The notes beneath the pieces were generated by a model. The model ran no database searches. It was not told where the DNA came from and worked only from the letters and a program-made list of their open reading frames with translations. Positions 1 through 12,322 of a stretch of DNA of 64,000 bases are shown piece after piece. This DNA is from Branchiostoma floridae (taxonomy: Eukaryota > Chordata > Leptocardii > Amphioxiformes > Branchiostomatidae), in assembly GCF_000003815.2 (NCBI RefSeq), contig NC_049991.1, positions 15,270,202 to 15,334,201 of the forward strand. The letters run 5' to 3'. The position numbers were made by a program, and so were the translations under genes. Position 1 is the first letter of the stretch; every line of letters begins with the position of its first letter.

Positions 1-320
1 CACCTCTACATATGGACCACTTAATTATTTTGGACACTACTTAGTGGTCCCTTAGATGTTTTTTTTCCATTGACCCAAGCAAAAAGAAGTCCTGGCTGTG
101 ACATCTGTTTACTGTGACCATTTTCTCCATGTCCCTTGCACGGTTGCTACAGGCAGGACTTTGACTACCATACATGTGTAATTAGGGCAGGTAGTATATG
201 GACCAAGATTCTAAAATATGTTTTAGTGTTTGTGATCAATATCATTGATTTGCACTGTCTTGTCAAAGTTTCATTTCTGTAGTATTCCTGCTACAATGAC
301 CTCTGAGTGACCTTCCGACC

Positions 321-1610
321 ATGGTGCCCGCGGCTGAACCATGGCGAGGTAAGGTTGGTAATAGGAATATGGTGCAACATTGATTGATGTCTCTGATTCA
401 GTCAACAAATCAAAATGTACAATATCATTACATAATCTTCTGGAATGTATTGTACAATGTCTTAATGTATGATAAATGATACTAAAACAATATATCATTA
501 TAATCACATGGTCACTGAAAGAGGTCAGGTGACATTGAGTATTGATGGATATGAATTAAAGATGAATTTGCTGACATTTTATTAGCATTTGGACCTCACC
601 ACCCTAGGGCATGGTGGACATTATTACATGCGCATCATTCTAACATTCTAACTATTGATTTCTGAAGGGTCGTAAAACTTGATCACACATCTGTGAGTAA
701 CCGTATCTCTGTTGGCTTTTTATGACTCAGACACTTCCTCATTATTGGGTCAAATTTCGTGACAGGAACTCATGGCACATTTTATTTTTAACCGCTGGGA
801 GAGAATACTTTGATCGATTGACACATTTTTATGATGTTTCCAGTCTGCTATTGCATAAACCATATCGATTGGAACATAAGAATGAAGATATCAATGTGAG
901 ATGTTGGAAGTCAACAGTAGGCATCGTACACATCAGGTAGTGTAAGGTATTGAAAGAATTTGTTTAATATATATAGATGACTAATGGGGGGAAAAATTCT
1001 TTTTTCTTGTTAGACCAGTCCGGAAAAATCAGTGGACCAGATTTTGGACCTATGAGGAAATGAACATACTGACAGGCATTGACACTTTTCTACACTCAAT
1101 CTTGGTCTAAGTTAACAGAGGCATTAGTACCCCGGTGAAGATGGGATTTTAAAATGCCATTAAAAGTGAAAAACTACATCAAACAGACTTCTTTCTAGCG
1201 AAATGGACCATTGTTTATTAGAACCTATTCACCAGTTTTCACAGACAATTAGGTCCAGGTTCAGGTCCGGACCTGTACCTGATCTTCTTGACCTGGGCCG
1301 TACCTGTACCTAAATTTTCTGTACCTGTACCCACCGCAATTGACTAATATTGAACCTTTCCTGTTCATCCACCCTCTCCAGGCTCCGTCAGGACGTGGAG
1401 GCAACCCGGAGGCATTAATAATTGGTTCGTGCAATTTATGATGGCCTCATCTACCGTTAGTCCTCATGGGAGATTCAGTGACCCAGAAGTTCCTGTTTAC
1501 AGTTTCATGACTCCTCTGAGGGGAAGGCTTGGGATTTATGCCTCTAATGGAATTATCTTCGTCCAGTTCAAGGAAATGTTAAAATGCACTTTTCCTCCTA
1601 ATCCCGACAG
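321..1610 (+). CDS. Possible two-exon start of an unrecognised gene
   Basis: Candidate only. A start codon in good context (gaccATGG) at 321 opens a 28-nt exon ending at 348 before GTAAGG. A second open segment, 1382-1610, has a pyrimidine-rich acceptor (ctctccag) on its left and a GTAATA donor on its right. The phases agree: one base is left over from the first exon and two are needed by the second. The joined reading gives about 85 residues, starting MVPAAEPWR and ending CTFPPNPD, with no motif I recognise. No continuation with matching phase was found. The acceptor lies about 50 bases right of an interspersed repeat, so this could be a decayed mobile-element coding piece or chance. Confidence 0.2.
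1251..1332. repeat. Palindromic ACCTG-rich interspersed repeat, copy 1
   Basis: The core CAGGTTCAGGTCCGGACCTG is partly self-complementary and is followed by degenerate ACCTG/ACCTGTACC units. The same core occurs at 26859-26926 inside CCNF intron 1, so this is an interspersed family. Confidence 0.7.
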
Positions 1611-1999
1611 GTAATATATATGATTTGCATATCAAATATTCATGTTTTTTGCTTTGATCTTCTGGGGAACATTACTTTTATTCCTGACCAAATGATTCTT
1701 TATGACCCTATTGCCTTTTCAAAGCCTTTCCCCCCACAAAGACAAGTACCTTCTATAAAAATTCAATGTCTTCTTGAGCCAGAAATAAATCCAGTTGTCG
1801 ACAGAAGGATTTTCAATTACAGACGGTCTTGGAACTATAATCTTGCTGTAGATTAGACCTCGGTCACATCAGTTGCACAAAAAGTTTTTTTACAGCAAAA
1901 ACTTGAGGGCATGCCTGCTCAAGTTGTGGGTATGTTAGAGTTGTATGCAAACTAGCTGTCCTGTGACAGAAAAAGTTTGTGAGATCTTTGTAAATGATT

Positions 2000-3220
2000 G
2001 ATTCTGTCATTATAAGCCTTACTGAAAACCCTAAAGCCAAACACTCCATTAGGAATGCACTTTTAATTTCAGACAGACAGGGATGACCTGAACAAAGAGA
2101 AACGGTAGTAAGAATTGCTAAAATCAAATTATAAGCTGTCTGAAGGGATCAGCCTTAGGCAAGCCTGTCTACAAGCCTGTTCTAAGTGAAGATTGCTCTG
2201 ACCAACCTGTCCATGGCAAATCTGGTTCTTTGACCTCTTTTGCCCCTACCAATCATTGGCTGGATGACACAAAACCTGTGTGTTTGAAGATGGCCTGTTT
2301 CTACTGCCAAGTGGTAAATTATTGAGACAGTAATCTTAGGTGATGACACCTTGTGCCCTGAGGTTGTGTGATAATGATGGAGGAGGGAAGATCTAATTTG
2401 TCTTCTCACCAAGCAGGGTTCCCGTTTCACCTGCTCTTCTGTCAATACTGGCCAGCTCATTACTTCTAATGGATTCATGCTCTTTTTATAAGGACAGAAG
2501 GGAAACTTGCCCCGACAATGTTGGAGACATAGATATTGGAGAAATGGATTTATTCTAATCATAACATAACATACATATGTAGGCATGGGAAGAACTAACT
2601 TAAAGGTGTTAAAGGCAAAGTAACATAAAGTAAGTATATACAATGTACTGAGTATATGAAAAAGGGATGATGCATAAATATCTAAAAATTTTAACAGCCA
2701 CTGAAATTCAAGGAAAATTAAGAAAGCAGTATTTGATCCAGCATTAATAGGTGACAAATTTGAATTTGATAGAAAAAAAATTTTGCCTGACTGAACAGAA
2801 ATTAGCACTTAGGGCCAACAGCCTTGACCATCTCAGCTTAGGTTCCAAAAATCTGCCATGATTGAAGACTGGGGCATTGACCTCTACTGCTTCCACCGCC
2901 AGGCCGGCAGCAGGGTATTGTCCATGGCTATATCGACCCACGTCTCCTTGAAATTAAACCCCAAGGACTGAATAGTATGAGGGTAACCTGGCACATCTTC
3001 TCTATCAGTCTATGTGAAGCTGATGACTCATCTACTACTTTATAATTGCAATATTCAGATTTTACTGGATTTTACAAAATTTTGTCCATGTTATGAATAT
3101 GGATATTTTTAAGAACATAAAGTGCTCAACTCAGAGGTGAGGTTTTCATGTTAACCTCTTCGTCACAAACTTAAAACTATGGCGAAAATGCTAGCTAGTT
3201 CTGTCTTCTGCCACACAGTA
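2000..3220. other. Non-coding stretch, nothing identified
   Basis: AT-rich sequence. A 208-codon open frame on the minus strand (2182-2808) shows no domain and no coding-like composition. No RNA gene or repeat pair was recognised. Confidence 0.4.
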
Positions 3221-3221
3221 G

Positions 3222-3385
3222 TTTAGTCTCCATGCAGATCATACAGTGCCATAAGATAGTATCAAAGCTGGCCAAGGAGTACATGTTGTATAGCTGGTCA
3301 AAGGGAGTCACTCCTATATATATAGGCCAGCTTTTGATACCATCTTATGCTACTGTAGGATTGCTTGGAGACTAACAGTTAGTCT
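3222..3385. repeat. Imperfect palindromic (MITE-like) repeat
   Basis: Left arm: TTAGTCTCCATGCAGATC, then CATAAGATAGTATCAAAGCTGGCC in two blocks. It is mirrored on the right by GGCCAGCTTTTGATACCATC and GCTTGGAGACTAA. The arms are about 60 bp with a few mismatches and indels, around a short spacer. No coding capacity, so it is probably a non-autonomous DNA element. Confidence 0.7.
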
Positions 3386-3482
3386 GTGTAACGCAAACTC
3401 CGCTGTCCAGGGCAGTAACTGGCCCCTCCCCTCTAGGGGGCCGGCGGATGTTAGGCGGGCTGCTATAAGCAAAGTTTAATCA
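3386..3482 (+). repeat. Interspersed repeat family R1, copy 1
   Basis: Contains AACTGGCCCCTCCC, then GGATGTTAGGCGGGCTGC and TATAAGC. Diverged copies lie at 24113-24192 (opposite orientation) and 42785-42872 with the same order of blocks. Confidence 0.7.
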
Positions 3483-4808
3483 GACTAACTAACAGTAGTC
3501 GCCATTGTTTCAACTTTCAACCACTACCTTAAGACCACTGCAAAATCTCCTGGACCATTTAACACTGTCTGCACGACTCATTGTCTCACTAGTACAAACT
3601 TAAGTCCCTGCAAACTTGGAAACAAATTATAGTTCATCATGTAGCCAAATTTGCAGTGTTAGACACAGCCTTGAATTCTACTTCTCACGCAACACAGATG
3701 TTTTTATAATCCCAAACTTTGAATTCCCACTTGATGCATTGTGGAATTAACGTTCATGGAGCGAGCTAATCCACCCAACATATTCACAGCCCACCATATG
3801 GTCCAAATGGCAATGATTTGCAACTTCAGGGAGAAAATGTCAGGTTTAACTCACGTTAAGCTCTTAGGCACTCTGTCATGTCGGGAAATGGATACCATAA
3901 CTGCACAATTTTGCTCTACAGAACCAAATGCCTGAACATTAACTAATTCCATCCATTCTATATTCCTTAAGATAATGTTACAGGCAGGACAATTTGGAGC
4001 CGTTGTTACCCCACACATGTACAAGTAAATCCACCAACACCACAGGCAAGATGACATGAAATACTGCAGGTAGAAGAAACACTGTAGAACATTTTACCTG
4101 TCTGGCTGAAATGTTTGCTGTAGTTTCAATACATTAAGGGAAAAAATATTCTTGAACCATACAATGACAGACATTTTCATTTTTGCAGAAATATTGTTAC
4201 GAATTTCATTTCAATCATGTTGCTGCCTTTGAAACACAATTTGACATTTTACGATATCGATCTTGATTTGTTGATTATGTCAAGTAATTTCCATCCAATA
4301 TCATCTCGTTAATCTGAAATGAAGACATATATAGATGCTCCATCTGTTTCTAGCTACATCAATCAGTGTCTATAATTAATTACCCTCACTGACAGTAATT
4401 TGTGTATTTAATGTTATAGTGTCATATAATTTCTCTAGTGGTACTTCATCTCACTTCATCTTACTTCAATCTAACAGGTGACATGACCCATTATACTACG
4501 TTCCAACTGTTTAGAAGTGACTTGACACTTTTTAAAACAATGTTAACTGTCTGTTTTCAGCCATCTCCCATCATAATTCATACACATGGTCGGCAACATC
4601 TTTTTATTTAATTTTGATGAAATGTTTAACCATTACTCACGGTAAAGAAGTATGTTTAGTTTTGGAGAGCTTTCAAGAGAAGTCAGGTCTTGTCTTGTGA
4701 CTGAAGAGTTTTCACCCTCACGTGACAAGATACAGTTATGTACATGTGTACAGGGTTCTGATACCTAGTTAGTGATGTCCTGTCTCTTTTTAATCTTTTT
4801 CATTATAG

Positions 4809-4892
4809 GGTTGTATACACTATCAACACCTTGTAATGATTGCGATCCTGGTATAGGATGGACAGGAATCAGTAAAGCTACACTGTGCCACT
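4809..4892 (+). other. Orphan exon-like segment, Cys-containing
   Basis: 84 nt between a strong acceptor (ctttttcattatag) and a strong donor (GTAAGT). Only one of three frames is open, and it reads LYTLSTPCNDCDPGIGWTGI and onward, with four or five cysteines depending on the spliced codon. Its length is a multiple of three, so it would be a symmetric phase-1 exon of an extracellular Cys-rich protein. No partner exon was found, so it may be chance. Confidence 0.2.
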
Positions 4893-5506
4893 GTAAGTCT
4901 TTTTAATTCTATATAATATTAGCACCATAATATCCCATATTGCCTAGCTACATGTACATATAGTTTTCTGCTGTGATAGCTGGTGAAGTGCCCCCTGGCC
5001 CCCTTTACTGGTACTGCAACCTCCTCATTATCTGACAGTGCAATAAAGCATGCAAGTCTGTGTGTTTTATATTGGTATTACAGCATTTTTCAACCCTTGA
5101 TACCCAATCATGCATGCATGTAATGTCTATTGTACATATTTGTCTTTCGCAATGACTTTGATTTGTTGGCACGCAATTGTAGATGCCCATGGTCAGAGCA
5201 TCTCAAAAGAATCTTCTTGCACCATGGGCAGTTCTAAGGCTGAAGAGTTTTTGTTTGATTGAAGGCAAGTTCCAAGGACGAGTTTCACCTGAAGATCAGG
5301 TTGGGAGCGGGTGCTGGATTTGAAAAGAGGTCTAACTCTAAAGACAACGGAAGTTTGCTCCAATGGGAGCAACCCTGGTTGGTCGGGGGGTACGCTGTGG
5401 GTGTCCCTTAGCCTAATGTCTATGCCTTTACCTGAATTTAGGCTACAGTCTTGCACATTTAATGAAGCACTGACAAAGAACTGCTGAGTTCTAACAAAAT
5501 CTAATG

Positions 5507-8500
5507 TTAGTCTACATACTGAAACGGGGTGGGGGATGGAAAAAAAGACTAACTTCTGAAGTGAGTCATAACAGTTCAGATGAAATCTGCATAAAGAAAC
5601 ATGAAACAAAAAACATTGCCTTTGCTTCAAACAGCTACAATACCTGAACACAAAACAGGTCAGTGTACATCCAATAGAAAGAACATTTCTGTTCAGACCA
5701 GTTTATAAAAACAGTGTGAAAAGGCATTTAGTGTAAAAACCAGCTTACCACAAGCCTGACTGAGAACATGGCTGGAGGTCCCTTTTTGGTCATGCCGGGC
5801 GCAGTGACCATCCCGTTCTGTGCGATCCCCACGTGGTGGTCCCGACACAGCACAGACTCCAGCGTAACAAACTTGCTCACCGTCTCACTGAGGCGAAATA
5901 TGGATGACTTGTCAGTCCCGTTCCCCTAGAACAAAAGAGTAAAACGGAAAATCAAGAGAATGCTCTCCTACGTTAGTAATAATTGTCAACCTTGATTCAA
6001 AAATGCACATTATTAAATTGCATTTTTATCATTTGTAAGCATCATTAGCTATGACTCAATACGATAAAATAAATCTTAAAGTAACAGCACATAAACAAGA
6101 TAAAATTTAAATTTTTAATGAACAGTTATATGTACTTACAGTGCCAGTTGTAATGCCCCCTACCACAGCCAGGTGAAATGCAGGGTTGGCACAGTTCCTC
6201 AGTATGACTTGGTTGGACCCACAGTTGGTCACAATGAACTGGGCTGAAAATGTCAAAGCATTGTTTCAGAAACACCTATTTCTTTTCTGCAGTGGGAATT
6301 GCAGGCATAGTGATGGTATTGAAGTTTCCAGTTTGTCACTACTGTAGCTTTTACGAACCTGGTTTGGCCATGCGACACCCCAGCTTCAGCTATGCAACAT
6401 CCCTGCTTTAGCCACACACGCATGCTAGCTCTCATGCAGCCAGCTTTTTCAAAAGCCTTTCTCTTGCTTGAAGGAATCACAGGTCAGACAAATGATAGTA
6501 CTGAAGATGATAATGGCGTGGCTAATGCCCAAGAGGAAATGGGTAGACAATGTCAAGGAAGATATTCGAAAACTGAACTTGCAAAAAGCCACCCCCCTTG
6601 ACAGAGGCAGCTGGAGATCAGCAATCAGACCTATACAACATCCTGCAACATCTAACCCTTGCAAGACAGGGAACAACAGACAGACGCTAAACCGGATAGT
6701 GAGTGAGTTTAAGTGTTGCAATTCTTGCAGCAAACGTCACATGCTCCAAAGCTGCACACCATTCTCACCTGTGGCATCTGTAGCCCATTCCTTCACATGA
6801 TGCACTTGTAACAATAAATTGTTTTAATTTCCTTGATTTAACTTCAGAACCCATTTTCAACAACATGAGGAAATGCAGTATAAGTCGCATTTTCTGTGTT
6901 AATGCTAAGGCTCAATTTCTTAATTCAATGCTGTTTAAACCACCTCAAGTCAATCATGTTTTCTTAGTTCTCAGAGTGGTTGCTAAACCCAGGTTTGACT
7001 GTAACTCTGCATAATGATGAAAGCTACAAACGTAGTTTTGCACAAACTGATATCTACTAATGATCTGTAGTAATTAGAAAATGTTTGTTTTCATCTAATT
7101 AAAAAAATTTAATTCTTAATAACTACAGATAGTTAGTAGATATCAGTTTGCGCAACACTACGTTTGTAGCTTTCATCATTATGCAACGAAAAACGAAGTT
7201 TCATTACAGTGGCATGTACCAAAGTGCTGTATTTTGTCATAGAAAAAAATAATATCAGAGCCAATAAAAATGATGACGTCATCAATTTGGCCCCCAAAAA
7301 ATCAGATTTAGAATTCTTTAATGCCCATCTATCAACATTCGTTACGGCTCCATTCTTTCTTAATTCATTAATAAGAAAACAGTTGAAGGTCAAAATGCCA
7401 ATTTAGCCAACCGAGATACCTTAATATTTTTGACAAATGTACCTCCTGGTTCTTGTCCTCCCAGGGCGTCCACTGCTCCGTTAGGCATCACCCGCAAGGC
7501 ACGCTGGGTAACTTTGGAGTACAGCTGCAGCACATTGCCTGTGGAGAACAGAGCCTGGTGGGAGGAAAAGTCTGGTCAATGTCAATAATGGGATTCAAAG
7601 ACTTGTCTTGGACTTTCTATGGACTTTTTTTGGTCTAAGCTTTGAGGTTGAAAAGTCCGACAAACAATTGTAACTGAACACAGACTGGCCAGTACAGCTG
7701 TTAAAGAAATGAAAAAATAAATTTTGTAGTCATCAATTCATTCTACAGTAAGCTGAGTATTCAGAGCTTTTCAATAGCCAAAGTGGTTGTCACCTGTCTC
7801 AACCTGGGAACAAAATGTTTTTGGTCATCATTGGATTTTTAAAAAATGGGTTTTCTACAGAATATTTTTTCTTGTACATTTAGAAATTTGCAATATGTAG
7901 TAACATGAAAAGCTTCACTCCCATGTGGCAGGAAATGGCCATCATTTGTATGAGAAAAAGGTAAACAAATCTTCCACCCCTGTCACCTTGGGTTTAGGTT
8001 TTACCCTTTTTAGCTCAATCATGAGAAAATCAACACAAGTCAGTAGTGGAACAACTTACCAGGGTGTGGCTGACCTTTGACCCATCCACGGCATGGTTGA
8101 TCTCCCGCTCCACACCCTTAGCCAGGGCATTTAACCCCTTCCCTGTCAGACTGACTAACCCTCCGAGGGCCGAGCCTGCAGCGGCCTACAGTCACAACAT
8201 AATAGAGAAAAGACATGTCTTAGAGGACAGAACAGAAATGGCATCAAAATAGAATTATCAAGGACACTATCCATAGAGCAGTAATGATAGCACTGATTTT
8301 TAACTGATAATTAGCATTTGAAAACATGTATTCATATGTGTAACTGTAAGACAGTATCAGTGATATATAGAGAGAGACGAGTATCAGGATTGTTGATTAG
8401 TTCATACCAAAATTGCTAGAACTTGTAAGAGGCGCAACTGTGTCTTGTGCAAATACACATGTAGAATCATTTACTTTTGCCATGACTTAATTTGGCGAAA

Positions 8501-9524
8501 GGAGGGGAAATATTTTCATGGTGTTGGAAATTCCCAGTTGATACAATTCTATAATACAGTAGAAATACATTGTAGTGTTACTTAGTATATATATGAGCTT
8601 GTAGAAAAGGTCACTGTGAAGATGTCAAAAATAAACCACTGTGAACATTTTAAGATTTCCAGCATACTCACCGTAGCCTTGTACCCCATGGATGGACCAC
8701 CTGGTTTCTGTGCAGGCTGAGGAAAGAACAAAGGATGTACAGTTAATGAAAAGGTTGCCCATTGTTATTCTCCAAGCAGAGGTTGAGTCACAGAGATACA
8801 GTAGTCAGGTTATTTACCGGCTTGCTCAAGAGGAACCCGACTCCTACTATAGCTCCGCGACTCAACCTCTGCTTGGAGAATAGCCCATTGAAACATTGTC
8901 ACTCACAACAGTTATTCAGATATTGATATTAATAACAATACAATGATTATCATGTTATACTGTCCTCGGTATAAATTCAAATGCTTCTCTTGTCATACAC
9001 TGTTCCTCAATCTTACAAATGTCCTCATGACAGTCTTCCAGTGTAAGTACTGTCTTTTTTTAAGTCCATCAGCAAACAAAACAAATTGTTGCCACTTTGT
9101 TTGTCTACTCAGATTTCATATATCATATTATATATTCAGATGTCATATAATGTCATATTGCTTTTTTATTAGGTGCTCTCTTATCTATACATAGATATGT
9201 GTGGTGACGTCACAGCTTAATCACGGTACTCACAGTCACCATGATGACTTGAGGAACGGCTGCCGGCTGGATGTACACATTGGTCTGTCCAGGGGGGGCA
9301 TAACCGTACCCCCCTGGTGGGGCCTGTGGGGGTGGGGCTCCTTGAGGGGGTTGCGCAGCTCCAGGGGGGCCCCACTGGTGGGGGTTGTAAGGGGGAGGGG
9401 GGCCGGCAGCGGCGTACGGAGGGGGTTGCATAGGTTGTGCTGGGGGTGCGTACCCAGGTGCCCCGGGGGGTGGGGCATAGCCCTGGGGTGGGGCCTGGGT
9501 AGGGTAGGCTGGGGCTTTGGACAT
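5507..9524 (-). CDS. Unrecognised Pro-rich protein with three-fold beta-trefoil-like domain
   Basis: Exons on the minus strand: 9234-9524, 8672-8716, 8060-8185, 7443-7554, 6140-6243, 5749-5925, and a probable tiny terminal exon 5507-5518 (adds YVD then stop). All junctions are GT-AG and all phases agree, giving about 288 aa. Residues 1-97 are Pro/Ala/Gly/Tyr-rich with two PPPY motifs (34-37, 43-46), possible WW-domain ligands. Residues 113-154 are a short linker. Residues 155-285 contain three similar units of about 43 residues, each reading roughly hydrophobic strand, G or N turn, 'G-x-V/I', then 'F-x-V/L'. Examples are VMPNGAVDALGG, VVGGITTGT and IAQNGMVTAP, followed by AQFIV, SIFRL and AMFSVRL. 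Three-fold repetition of this size is typical of beta-trefoils (FGF, ricin-B, fascin folds). I do not recognise the family. No signal peptide is seen, so it is probably cytoplasmic. If the last splice is not used, translation stops at 5728 after six further residues. Confidence 0.7.
7008..7185. mobile_element. Palindromic MITE in an intron of the beta-trefoil gene
   Basis: About 70-bp terminal inverted arms begin TGCATAATGATGAAAGCTAC and run through AAACTGATATCTACTAA with few mismatches. They surround a short A/T-rich loop. There is no open frame. It lies in the intron between exons 7443-7554 and 6140-6243. No clear target duplication was identified. Confidence 0.8.
8757..8890. mobile_element. 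hAT-like MITE with 8-bp target duplication
   Basis: Perfect 24-bp terminal inverted repeats, starting TATTCTCCAAGCAGAGG at 8766 and ending with the complement at 8882. The element is flanked by direct repeats GCCCATTG at 8757-8764 and 8883-8890. An 8-bp duplication is typical of hAT transposons. The 118-bp body has no coding capacity. It sits in the first coding intron of the beta-trefoil gene. Confidence 0.85.
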
Positions 9525-9644
9525 GGCTGAAAAATAAATAACAGTACGTATGACATAAACATTCTTGTTACATGTATCATAACTATAACGATATTCGGTT
9601 TATTGATTTTACCAGGAATAACAACTCCAGTCTGCACTGTTTAG

Positions 9645-9672
9645 CCAAGGAGGTTATAATATAGCCTCCTTC
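9645..9672. repeat. Short hairpin carrying the recurrent CCAAGGAGG motif
   Basis: CCAAGGAGGTTATA pairs with the following TATAGCCTCCTT as a roughly 12-bp hairpin. The AACCTCCTTG core recurs at about 10719, 20065, 24453, 27132 and 41264, suggesting a terminal motif of a small dispersed element. Confidence 0.5.
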
Positions 9673-10306
9673 GTTTATAGATCAAGTGTCTCAGATGACA
9701 ACAATAGACTGATGGCTACTGTTTCATTGTCCATGGCTTCTGAATAAATTATTCATGATAATTATAGTGCCCGCCCTCCCCACAAGGAATACCATGTGTA
9801 ATAGTATAAAACCAACTGAAAGCACACCATTTGTTTAACGTTTATGAAAAAACAATCTTTTGATTCACTGCAGAATGAAATTGTGTCAGCTGATCAGAAG
9901 TTAAACACCAAACGTCACGAGTCGTACACTGAGTTAATATGAATCAGCTACAGTAGATCCATAGAGCTCATGTTGTTTGGTTTTGCCTGACAGCTATTGA
10001 AATTCAAGTTGTCAGTCGATATCGATGGAAGACTCATCTAGGCTTTAATATGCAGCTCAGTAATTGTCACTGTACAACAGACACTTAATATATCATGAGT
10101 TTTCCCTGGCCTACAACACTTCTACAATTGCAATGTCACTTGTTCGATGACGTTTTAACACACCTGTTCCTATTTCTATTTCCGGTTTGACTATTTCTTG
10201 TTGTTCAGTTAAAATCTCCTGACAGTTTGACATCGAAACCCTGTGTTGTAGCACGACATATCTATGGACCTCCAATGTTGCCTCAAACACTTAAATATTA
10301 ACCTAC

Positions 10307-10335
10307 CTTTCGTTCCAAATGTGATCACCTGAACG
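10307..10335 (-). promoter_or_regulatory. Probable 5' UTR exon and promoter side of the beta-trefoil gene
   Basis: The coding exon at 9524 is preceded by a splice acceptor (ttttcag, then cc ATG), so translation starts in exon 2. A consistent non-coding first exon ends at 10307 before GTAGGT. Its 5' edge cannot be fixed from sequence. The flanking 10340-10400 region contains CG-containing TGACGA/ACGTCA-type blocks. Confidence 0.35.
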
Positions 10336-10399
10336 ATAAGAAAGCACGCAGTTGTCGGTGACTAAAACACAAGTGACGAATACGTCACGATCGGGATGG

Positions 10400-12300
10400 T
10401 GCATTATATCTATTCTCTGGATGGTAATTAGTATGCACTGTATTTTCTTTATCCTTTATTTTCTCCAAAATCAATTTTTCAGTAGATAAAATAAAGGCAC
10501 ACAAACATTTATACGAATGTATGATATTTGTCGTTGGAATTTCTGGCCATACCGAATAACCACCCCGATTATATCTGAACGTTCCCTAATTGCCCCGCCC
10601 CCGGTTGTGTCCTTCAATGGGGACATTTAGCGATTAAAGCAGGTATTGCAGTAACACTGTAAAGTCACATTTACATACAGTAGCCCAGGCGAATTCCAAG
10701 GCTGAAAGCAAAGAGGTAAACCTCCTTGCTAAAAGAAAGCTGCGGTGTTATAAACTGCTACAAATTTCTAATTAAATAACTTTGCAGTTTCAAGGGATTT
10801 CCAAGGTAAATATACCTGAAGCGAGCCTTGAGCTTCAAAATATTAATAAACGTTCAGTTTGCTCAATATATGTATTATATCAAGAATGTTCTGTTTACTT
10901 GTGTGCATCTGTATTTCTTTTATCATCCTTTGCATCCAAGTCTAAGCTAGATATGAAATAAACTTCACAAAATCAACTAAAGGGTAAGGAAATGAGTCAA
11001 GTCTGAACTCAATGTTAGCATTTATCTTCTCAGTATAATTTTAATTGGGAATTAAGCTTAGAATGCAATATATTATGTATTACTGTATCTAATACACATC
11101 TTGTTCATTTATATATCTTCAGGATAGACAGTTCTCACCATAATACTTTTCTGAAAAACAACGGTAACACCCTGCAGCTTTCCAAGTCAGCACTGATCAT
11201 GAGTTACCAATAAATACAATTGACAATGAATATTGTAACCTATCATCAGAAATGCATGGCCTTTAAAAACAACGCACAAAAATGATGTTGAACATCAACA
11301 ATAGGTAAATGATTGTTGATCTGTTTCACATTAATACCAAAGGGTAAATTTATATTTTACAGAAGATATTACTACAATTTTTGTGCCACATGCAACAACT
11401 TAAGGATATTGATGGACTGTAACTCTGAGTGAACTATGATAGACTTGCCATTGTGTATCATAAATGTCATTAAGATAGGTTTATATCATATCTTCATTTT
11501 TTCTGGCACATAAAGTCTGTGTCTGGAAAAAAATCCACATTACACATACTCTGATACTGACATGACTTCTAATTGTTGTTTTCTGTTATAAAGCATGCTT
11601 AGGGTGCATTTCTTGGAATTACATCTTGCTGAATATTGATAATACGAACAATACAATATACATGTCCAACAACACACAACCTGTTCTCCATAATTAAATA
11701 ACCACATTAAATGATTATTAGGAAACTGAAAAGCTGCACCAACATATAAGAAGTAGGATGACCATAAACAAGAACAAAATATTAAAATAAGATGATTGGC
11801 ATACAACAGTTTGCCTGTCACAGGTCATTTTGTTCCATGTCCAACTGATGAACATTTAAAATTCTTTACTTATTATTCTATCCGCCTGTACATATCAACA
11901 TGTATCTACACAAGTAACAAGTGTTGCTTGATTCAATCTGAACTTTCTCCTCATTCCTGTCTGTACATTGTATTTATCTTCTTACACTTACACATTATCT
12001 TGTAATAACTGTTTTACTTTGTCAGTTCCTTTCACTACATGCAAGTACACTACGACAGATTACAGCTACCATACTAATTTTGGCCGTGAATTTATACATC
12101 TTTTTGTATTATCCTTACCAGTGGTAGTCCATAATGTCATAGACAAAGGGTGCATAATTACTAGTTTAATTTAAGAATATAAACTGTATCATATATGGAA
12201 GAAATTGTACTTTTAACTTTTGTAATGTTTTAACAGACACCTACATACAAAGCTACAGATGTCCATGCACATATAGTGATGATTTTTGCAGAGTATTTTT
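10400..12300. other. Intergenic spacer, nothing identified
   Basis: AT-rich sequence between the beta-trefoil gene and the WBP2 terminal exon. The WBP2 3' UTR must occupy the right end, but I saw no unambiguous AATAAA on the minus strand. No exon, RNA gene or repeat pair was recognised apart from a CCTCCTTG motif near 10720. Confidence 0.4.
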
Positions 12301-12322
12301 CTAACACCTATAGGCTTTTGTA

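Noticed and set aside
2182-2808. 208-codon minus-strand open frame
   Set aside because: Long for AT-rich DNA, but with no domain, no codon bias, no splice-consistent neighbours and mixed composition. Treated as chance.
9201-9637. Gly/Arg-rich and Pro-rich frames on both strands
   Set aside because: They are shadows of the GC-rich, Pro-rich first coding exon on the minus strand.
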